From Clytia hemisphaerica (Eukaryota > Cnidaria > Hydrozoa > Leptothecata > Clytiidae), in assembly GCA_902728285.1 (NCBI GenBank), contig CACVBU010001012.1, positions 6,951 through 70,950 of the forward strand: a stretch of DNA of 64,000 bases. Direction: 5' to 3'. Position 1 is the stretch's first letter, and each line of letters begins with the position of its first letter. The notes below the pieces were generated by a model. It was not told where the DNA came from, made no database searches, and saw only the letters and a list, made by a program, of their open reading frames with translations. The position numbers were made by a program, and so were the translations under genes. Positions 57,291 through 64,000 of the stretch are shown here, piece by piece.

Positions 57291-60000
57291 TAGCCAGTGG
57301 GCCGGATAATGGCAGGGAAAATTAAAGTATTTCGATGAGAATTTAGGTAATTGAGTTGTGAGAGTCTCAATTCATTCTCAATTCAGTCAATCAGCCCCGA
57401 CGAACAGTTGACTTAGTTGCTTTTTTTACTTATTTACAGACCAATCCAAAACAGTATATAGTACTTTGTGTTGAATTTGGATCTTTTTGGACGTTTTTGA
57501 TGTGTTTGAGCCTAACTCGATTCTACTTTGTCTGAATCTTCACACAGGATATACACACACTTGTGCTAAATTTAGGAGCTACTTCCTGACTCCAGGATTG
57601 AAATCATCTGTTTGTTTTAACAACCACAATAACACCCAAGACCCCTCACTGATGTTACTAATTATGGAAAAAAAGATAATTATTTTTAGATCTTGCTTTA
57701 GTATAATTAGGTTTCATTCATTGAATGGATTTTTCTTTGAAAGCTTGTTGTGGTATTGATTTGTTTGTAATCGGAAGTATGTAGGCTTACTACTGAATGC
57801 TGTGGGACGTTCTTTTAAATCCGTTAATAAGTCAACGAAGAGCCTCGTGTTATTACCTAGGGAAAAACTATGGATCTTGACCAATACTGAGGAGGCTAGT
57901 AGAAGAAATTTGAATTTTGATAGTTGTTCTAGCCAAAACGGCCCAAATTTTGACCGTTTTTAGCATATTTAGCTGGCGATTGAACAAAACCTACCTACCC
58001 GTTCGGCAAAAGTTTGGACTTCATGTATTCTTTCCTCCCTAATTCTCCTGTCAACTTCTGACTGAACTTTGCTCTCTGTTGATTTTGATGGCGCTGAGTC
58101 CAGTGAAGTAAACTAGAGGATATCGCCATCTTGAATTTTTTTTCACTTTCGTTTTCAAAAATCATAAGAAAACAACAAATCAATAAAATATATTCTAAAA
58201 TCCCAACAAAGTTTTTGAAACTATAATAAAAGCCTGTAAATACCTCAAAAATTTGAAAGAAATTATTCTATTGGTCATTGTTTTCTGTTTGTTTTTTCTC
58301 CAAAAAGGGACTGGATCTAGTGGCATGTATTTGATACCACCTCAAGCATAGCCAAAATATGGAGTCTGCCAAATTACGCAGGGCCACTTATCAGCGCCAT
58401 TCATTCTATAAAAAAGCTTTAAGTGGACCTGGGGCTAGTCATTGTGCAGCCTGTGTCGTGTGATTCTTTCTTCCCCGGTCTGCTCTGTTTGGTTGCAACA
58501 ACACAAGCATTGGAGAAATTTCATCGTTGTATCGATGTCATTGAAGCAATTTCATCGTTGTATCAATGGCATTGAAGCAATTTCATCATTGTATCGATGG
58601 CATTGACCAGTCAACCTCTCATTCTTCTTTCCCTAATTTTGGAGGAGGTAACTATAGGTTGGGAGTCATTAGGTTTGTGAAATGATTTCTCCAAGAGACG
58701 TTGAATGTTTATATATATGCGTTTTCTCCGTCTTTGATGGCTGATTTTTTTAAGTGGAAGTGGTGTTGAGTATTATGACATCGAGCCCCCTTCGACTTTT
58801 TACCTGCCCGCAAGGACAAAATTCCCTCCCAGCTTTTCTACATCCTGCCCGGCTAATATTTTTATGAATAACCCGTCTTTGATTCAAATAACTGATAATT
58901 TGTTGCAAAATCTAAAATGGCACCCTTCCATTCAAGTCAGTTACGAGCTTCTAACTCCTCTAGAACCGGTGATTCCATCGAAAATTTGACTTTCAGATGC
59001 TCCAGTAGTTTAAGTTTTACTTCAAATGCCTATAAATCATATCAAACGACGCAGATTTTAAAAATGTATTGAAAATTAAAGCTTTTATGTATCAAAAGTG
59101 TTGCCCATCTGAATTTAATACACACTACTACGAGTGTATTGTGTCAAAGATAATTATAATAGAACTAGCCGTCCCGGCGTCGTCCGAGACGACTCTTTAC
59201 CGTGATAAATAAGCAGCTTCGCTCGCCGTCATTATTTATAAACTAAATGTATTTCCCTTTCTAACTTAAGGGAAATATGTAAATGATTTGTTGTATTTTC
59301 CAAGGAAAATGAACAACTATATTTTCTTGTATATATTGAATGGAACATTGATTAAAACATTTTCCTGTATTTTCAAAGGAAAAATACCGTGAAAAATTTC
59401 ACCTTTCTTGTATTTGGTAATGGAAAAAATCTAAAGCAGTCTAAAGCAAATTTTTGTATTTTTCAAGGAAAATCGACCAAAACAATTTCTTGTATTTTTC
59501 AAGGAAAAAATTCAATAAGATAATTTAATGGTTTAAGAAAACAATCTAAAGTTTTTGCTACTTTTACCCAGCTGATTTTTCAAGAAAAGTAAAAATTGTA
59601 GAGTTATGTATTTTGAAAGCAAGTCCAATTGAAACTGCAATTAAAATAAATTTTTTCAAGAAAGAAAGATCTTGCATTGCTAAAGTCTACCACAATCAAG
59701 AGTATCTTGTAAAACTATTCTTATGCTAGGAGTACATTAGTCATCTTGGGCCGACGTTCAAGACTTTGAATAGCTTTGAATATTTGAAAATTAGATATTT
59801 AAAAGTGAAAAAGAAAATAGACCAATTGAAATATTAATACAGAAAAGTCGTGAAAAAAATTGGACCGTGTGTTTCAAAATCCTAAAGCCCTAGACTTTCA
59901 TAAAAAAAGCCTGTTACTTCAAAAAAGGGCTGCTGATCGAGTAATTCCATGGAAAATCTAATAAATAAGCTATAAATAGAAAATCTAATAGTGTGGTTTT
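57291..60000. other. Gene-free interval
   Basis: No gene is supported. It contains a 31-bp tandem array at 58517-58609 and, around 59280-59520, a degenerate array of ttcttgtatttttcaaggaa-like words. Open frames here lack family similarity. Confidence 0.4.
58517..58609. repeat. 31-bp tandem repeat, three copies
   Basis: The unit aatttcatcgttgtatcgat followed by gtcattgaagc is repeated three times with single-base changes. Confidence 0.8.
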
Positions 60001-60169
60001 GTTACAAAAATACAGGCTGTTTGTGGGAAAAAAATAAGATCTAGCTGAAACTTTCTCCAGACCTTCTCTATAGGATGCTTATACATCAGGAAAATATCCC
60101 CTAAAATCCCACTGGTGGAACATCCCTTTTTTGGGCAATTTATATTTTCCCCGGCCAAAACCCAATTTC

Positions 60170-60320
60170 AAACTCATTTTCAGACATTATCAAGTATACC
60201 ATTCGAAAGCTCTCGGAAAACTATATAGAAGACTTTTAAACGGGTATAGCCGATTTCATTACCTAACTCAAGATAATTCACGCAGAAGATACTATTTATG
60301 GTCAATTTTAGACCAAAATG
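60170..60320. repeat. Diverged relative of the long-hairpin arm
   Basis: The ordered words gaaagctctc, ggtatag, gatttcattacctaactcaa and aatt match gaaagctctc, gtatag, gatttctgtacctaactcga and tatt in the left arm of the 51419-52096 hairpin. Only one arm is seen here. Confidence 0.4.
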
Positions 60321-60823
60321 TGGCGAAAAGTGGATAGATCTTATATTTTTTTCCCCGTAAATTATGCTAAACGACCCCACTACTAACCTAACACTGAAAA
60401 CAAAACACAACGGAGCATTTTCTCTTTTACACTTCTACGCGAAATATTTCAGCCAATTGCCTATCGTCTGACAAAACGGTTTTGAGGACCTTAATAATAT
60501 TTAAAGAGCAGTTTTAAATGACTGTTTGTCTAATCAGTTTGATAATATCAAATCAAATTACAATATATCTATGTACAATGTTCTAGTGGTATAAAAATAT
60601 TATTTCCACCCATCTCATTAATTCAAAGCTTGTCTTTCGTTCTTAATCAACGATGTCTTTGTTCGATCGCCTATAGAGATTCTTTACTTCTTCAAGTGGG
60701 ATTTGAGGAACGCCTACCCCACTTTGGCTGGACAGTGCCAGTCCTATTCACCTACTAAAGACTTCGAGCGTTTTTACAGTCGCTCGACTTAACTTAATTT
60801 AAATGGTGTTAGAATCGATCTCT

Positions 60824-62154
60824 TCATTGGTAAAGTAAAGAAGATAGTACTCCATTGGATTTGGTGTCCTTGCTGTAAATACTTTGCAAGTTTTTGATGT
60901 AGACGGAACTATTTTCACCTGAACCCTTCTTTGCTGAACGAGCTGTTTTACGTGCGTCTAAGAATCCTTCTTCTGAGAGGATTTGAGTGACGTTTCCCTC
61001 AGCCGGTGTGCTAAGGGTCAATACGATAGACTTCGCTTCCCCTGTGATTCTTTCTTTCAAGTTATCGAACAAGATTTCGAGTTGCTTTTCAGCTACCTCA
61101 GATTTTACATCCAATTGGGCGTTAACCAAATAAAGATCGACCCATTTTGTCGAAGGTTTGCTTCTCTTGTTTTTCTTGGCTGACTTCTTCAATGCATCTA
61201 AAAGCCTTTCAAAAGGTGATCTTTTACCTTTCCTAACTTTTCTTGCTTGGTGAACAGCTACTTTCAAATATACCCAGGTTGCAATGCTGTACCCAGAAGC
61301 CTCTTCTAGTTTGGTGAAAGGTGTTTTTGGTGTCTCGCTTAACCAGATTGTAGCATTCTTTCCAGTGACTCGAAGACCTCTTCTTTGCTTGAAGATGATT
61401 GGTGTAAAGTATGTTTTACCGTCGTTACTGCTTCCAGCTCCGACAATACGATACCGACATTTGCCGACTGTTTCCGAGCGTGTCTTTCGTCGTCGTAATA
61501 GTGTTGGGCGACGTCTGCGTGCGCATTTTTGGTCGATTTTGCTGAAGCATTTCTTTAATGTCATCAGATCTCTTAAACTTGCATTTTGAAGAAGCATAAC
61601 CTAAAAGGAATAAATCGATTTGAGATTGTTGCATACATGAAACTTCTAAACTATCAAACTCTTGATTCTTATCTCTGAATCAAGTAAGTTCTTAGGCTAC
61701 GTCATATCTTCCTTCGTTTCGAGCGTAAAACTCCTAGTAAGACCTAAAAGCCTGGGGCTGTCTATCAGGAGCTGAATAATTCTCTCAGAGTGTGCATGAT
61801 AGAACCCTTTCAGTCGGTTCGGATATAAGCTTTTCAATTGAAATTCCAAATGTTATAGGATTTTATATTGGAGATGAAATTTTTAGATGTTTTTACCACA
61901 GAAGGGATAATTTTCTTCAAAGTCTCAGTGCGGATTTTCTCATTATTTTGGTAGCTGTTTTACGGAAAGCAATGACTTACGGTAGGATAAAGAGCGACTG
62001 GTTTGCAGACTTTATCATCTTTGTCCATCTTCTTAGTGAAAATCTTCAACACATTTTGAATTTGTTCTCCTTTCTTTAGGTTTTTCTTGATGTCACCTAG
62101 TTTACATTCGACAGCCACAACCGCCACCAACAACGCCAAAATGGTAAGCCTCAT
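60824..62154 (-). CDS. Secreted, highly basic protein of unknown family
   Basis: Two exons on the minus strand, 62154-61981 and 61600-60824, join in phase 0 across a GT-AG intron (donor gtaagt; acceptor ttccttttag) to give 316 residues. Residues 1 to about 17 form a signal peptide (MRLTILALLVAVVAVEC). The mature part is rich in Lys/Arg, with clusters such as RRRRPTLLRRRK and KKSAKKNKRSK, and four further Cys, all before residue about 105. No transmembrane segment follows. I recognise no domain and claim no function. A TATA box is 29-35 bases before the ATG. The overlapping opposite-strand ORFs are shadows. Confidence 0.75.
61692..61770. repeat. Dispersed repeat, short copy
   Basis: On the minus strand this reads the same two blocks found at 6438-6465 and 6722-6768, here adjacent. 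It lies in the intron of the secreted-protein gene. Confidence 0.55.
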
Positions 62155-62182
62155 TTTTTGTTACTGTGTTTTTCAAACCCTA

Positions 62183-62189
62183 TTTTATA
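62183..62189 (-). promoter_or_regulatory. TATA box of the secreted-protein gene
   Basis: The minus strand reads TATAAAA with its first T 35 bases before the A of the start codon. Usual TATA spacing would place transcription start only about 5 bases before the ATG. Confidence 0.6.
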
Positions 62190-62389
62190 AGTAAATAATA
62201 TAAGGAATAAGAATAGGACAAAGACATTACCGTAGAATGGCAAAACTTTCTCATTTTTGGAGAAACTTTCCTGTTGCGACTTTATAACGGAAACACTGGG
62301 TAATGTAAAAAAGTAGCTTCAACTTGTTACATGGTCAGCCTCAGCACCGTTGCGTATTGTCTACGCATTTGCACGCAGAAAAATTCTGG

Positions 62390-62650
62390 TTTGCATAGAA
62401 AAAACAGCAGAAAAATCCCGGTATGCCCGGGAAAAAAAACGGTAAGATCCTGGTATGCCCGGGAAAAACAGCAGTAAGATCCCAGTATGCCCGGGAAAAA
62501 CAGCGGCAAGATCCCGGTATGCCCGGAAAAAAACAGCCGTAAGATCACGGTATGCCCGGAATAACAGCCGTAAGATCCCGGTAAGCCCGGAAAAAACAGC
62601 AGAAAGATCCCGGTATGCCCGGAAAAAACAGCAGAAAGATCCTAGATATG
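62390..62650. repeat. Minisatellite, ~32-bp unit, about eight copies
   Basis: The unit is approximately gtatgcccgggaaaaacagc followed by agtaagatcccg, repeated with small indels. Many units contain the palindrome cccggg. It lies about 240 bp upstream of the secreted-protein gene start. The open frame on the + strand here is a product of the array. Confidence 0.85.
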
Positions 62651-63794
62651 AGCCAAAGTTTCCCGGAAATGAGAAGTTAAGTCATCTCAACGGCACAGTG
62701 GATGCTTTTTGAACAAGAATCAAATGAAAATCAATTTGAGATTTCACTTTTATTGGTAGAAAAAAAAATGGGGTGGAGACGTTTGAAAGCGTTTCAGGTT
62801 GGTGGGATGGAGCATGTTGCATTGCACCAACGCGAAAAAAACTTCTCGTGTCCCCTTAGAAAGTGTTTCTCTGTTTTTCTTTTGTTAATATGCCATAATA
62901 CATACAAAGCACACAAGAAATCAATACTCAAGACCTGATTTGATATTATACTTTTTTCTGGACACCCTGTACAATCTGTATCATCATACCAACCAGCACC
63001 ACTGGCCACAATACCCTCCAGCTACAATCAGTTTCTTGAAATGACAAAACGTAGATCAAAATACAAAAAGGAAAATTGAATAACACAAAATGAATAGAAA
63101 AGTTTCACTATCCAAAGTTCACACACGTCTCACACATCTGTTAAAGAGCTGTGACAGACATTGTTAATCACTTGACATCTTCCTAACTGATCCCACTTAC
63201 TTTTCATCTCATCAACTTTTTTTGCGACCCCTTTCGTTCGTTTATTTTCATATACAGCTTAGTGTCAACGTGTTTCACTGTTTATGTAACTTTCTCAAGA
63301 GACCTCTCATCCTGCTTCCGGTTGGACATCTTTCAAAGCTTTCATGTGATTGGCCAACACATAACAATACAGCGTTCGTAGCTCACCCAGGGACCTTTCT
63401 TTGAAACTCCAACCTCAAAAAGGTTCACCAACAAAGAATTCATTCATTCCTGTCCTTGTTTGCTCAAACAATAAACGCCGAATAAATTTCGCTTGATTCA
63501 CCAAATTTTGAATCATTTTGTTCAGTTTTGCGGATGAGAAATTTTTGTTTACCAACGACGAAGGAGAGTGTTGCTTCCACAATGTCTCCTTATATAAATG
63601 TCAACACTCTCCCCCGTTTGTGTTCTACTTTTTATTAACCATTCTTATTTGTTTAGACTTATTTTTTGAAGTCTTTGAAGGGCAGGAAATGAGACATTTA
63701 AGGTTTGGTCTTTGACAATTCCAAAACTTTCGCGTCCTTGTCAACGAACTCTTGATGTCAGATCAGTGTCAAGGCTACATCCTATTTTCTGAAC
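62651..63794. other. Gene-free interval
   Basis: No gene is seen. At 62944-62970 the text ttatacttttttctggacac then cctgta looks like one end of a mariner-type element; the other end was not found. Confidence 0.4.
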
Positions 63795-64000
63795 GTCTTT
63801 TGTTTTATAAGAACGTCAAAAATTTTCGAAGCCTTCGGATGTTCTTAGTTTTTTGGATTTGAAGCCTAAAAATGTTCTTAAAATGTTCTTATTTTCAGCA
63901 TTTTTTGAGCATTTTGATGTAATTTCTTAAGAAAATGCATGTTTTTAAGTCTCCAAAGCCTTAGAATGTTCTTAGAATGTTCTTAAATCTTTGGGCCTCG
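63795..64000. repeat. Partial gttcttataaaa-family element (runs off the window)
   Basis: It shares ttataagaac, gaagcctt-ggatgttctta, ttcttattttcagcatttt and tttcttaagaaaa with 28116-28370. The right end lies outside the window. Confidence 0.55.

Noticed and set aside
59160-59240. GC-rich motif ccggcgtcgtccgagacgac, similar in look to 53063-53090
   Set aside because: Similarity is limited to ccggcgtcg; too short to call one family by eye.
60640-60800. Possible small nuclear or spliced-leader RNA in a GC-richer patch
   Set aside because: No match to U1-U6 signatures, and no donor/Sm-site arrangement was convincing.
60824-62154. Secreted basic protein as a venom toxin
   Set aside because: It has no cysteine framework or pore-former motif that I recognise. 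Secretion and basic charge alone do not support it.
62455-62712. ORF with repeated Pro/Gly/Lys units
   Set aside because: It is an open frame through the 32-bp minisatellite; the unit length is not kept at a multiple of three.

Overview
This is an AT-rich eukaryotic nuclear window, almost certainly from an invertebrate animal. The host genes have many short exons with GT-AG introns and animal orthologues (VPS16, XLF/NHEJ1). The rest is mostly transposable elements. A cnidarian or another early-branching animal fits the mix of an intact Helitron, a BEL/Pao element and a zinc-finger reverse transcriptase of R2-like layout, but the species cannot be fixed from sequence alone.

Layout, left to right. 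1-6181 (+) is the 3' half of VPS16 (ten complete exons and probably the last 11 bases of another), a subunit of the HOPS/CORVET tethering complexes. 7230-11334 (+) is a complete eight-exon XLF/NHEJ1-like gene for DNA end joining. 11.3-16.3 kb has no gene but holds a piggyBac-type and a poly-C-rich miniature element. 16328-19423 (-) is an intact 1031-residue reverse transcriptase ORF with an N-terminal zinc finger and a C-terminal CCHC knuckle plus probable restriction-like endonuclease. 19.4-24.1 kb is gene-free with several miniature inverted-repeat elements. 24109-24807 (-) is a single-exon ankyrin-repeat gene with a TATA box. 24.8-33.1 kb is gene-free and dense in inverted-repeat elements, one nested in another.

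33159-41814 (-) is a Helitron. Read in its own direction it has a USP-like protease/zinc-finger ORF with a basic minisatellite, then a Rep-helicase ORF beginning 2 nt after the first ORF's stop, then a four-exon RPA-like single-strand-binding gene reconstructed here by splice sites. 42146-50358 (+) is a young full-length BEL/Pao LTR retrotransposon with near-identical 843-844 bp LTRs, a 5-bp target duplication (gcaag) and one open 2098-codon gag-pol frame; it lies directly upstream of the Helitron's first ORF.

50.4-60.8 kb has no gene I can support but contains a ~680 bp long hairpin repeat, TA-flanked miniature elements and short tandem arrays. 60824-62154 (-) is a two-exon gene for a secreted, very basic protein of unknown family with a TATA box only about 30 bp from its start codon. 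The right end has a 32-bp minisatellite and a partial dispersed repeat.

The host genes are unrelated in function and appear only as neighbours. The most unusual items are the modular Helitron, the BEL element lacking an obvious tRNA primer-binding site, the long hairpin, and the orphan secreted protein.
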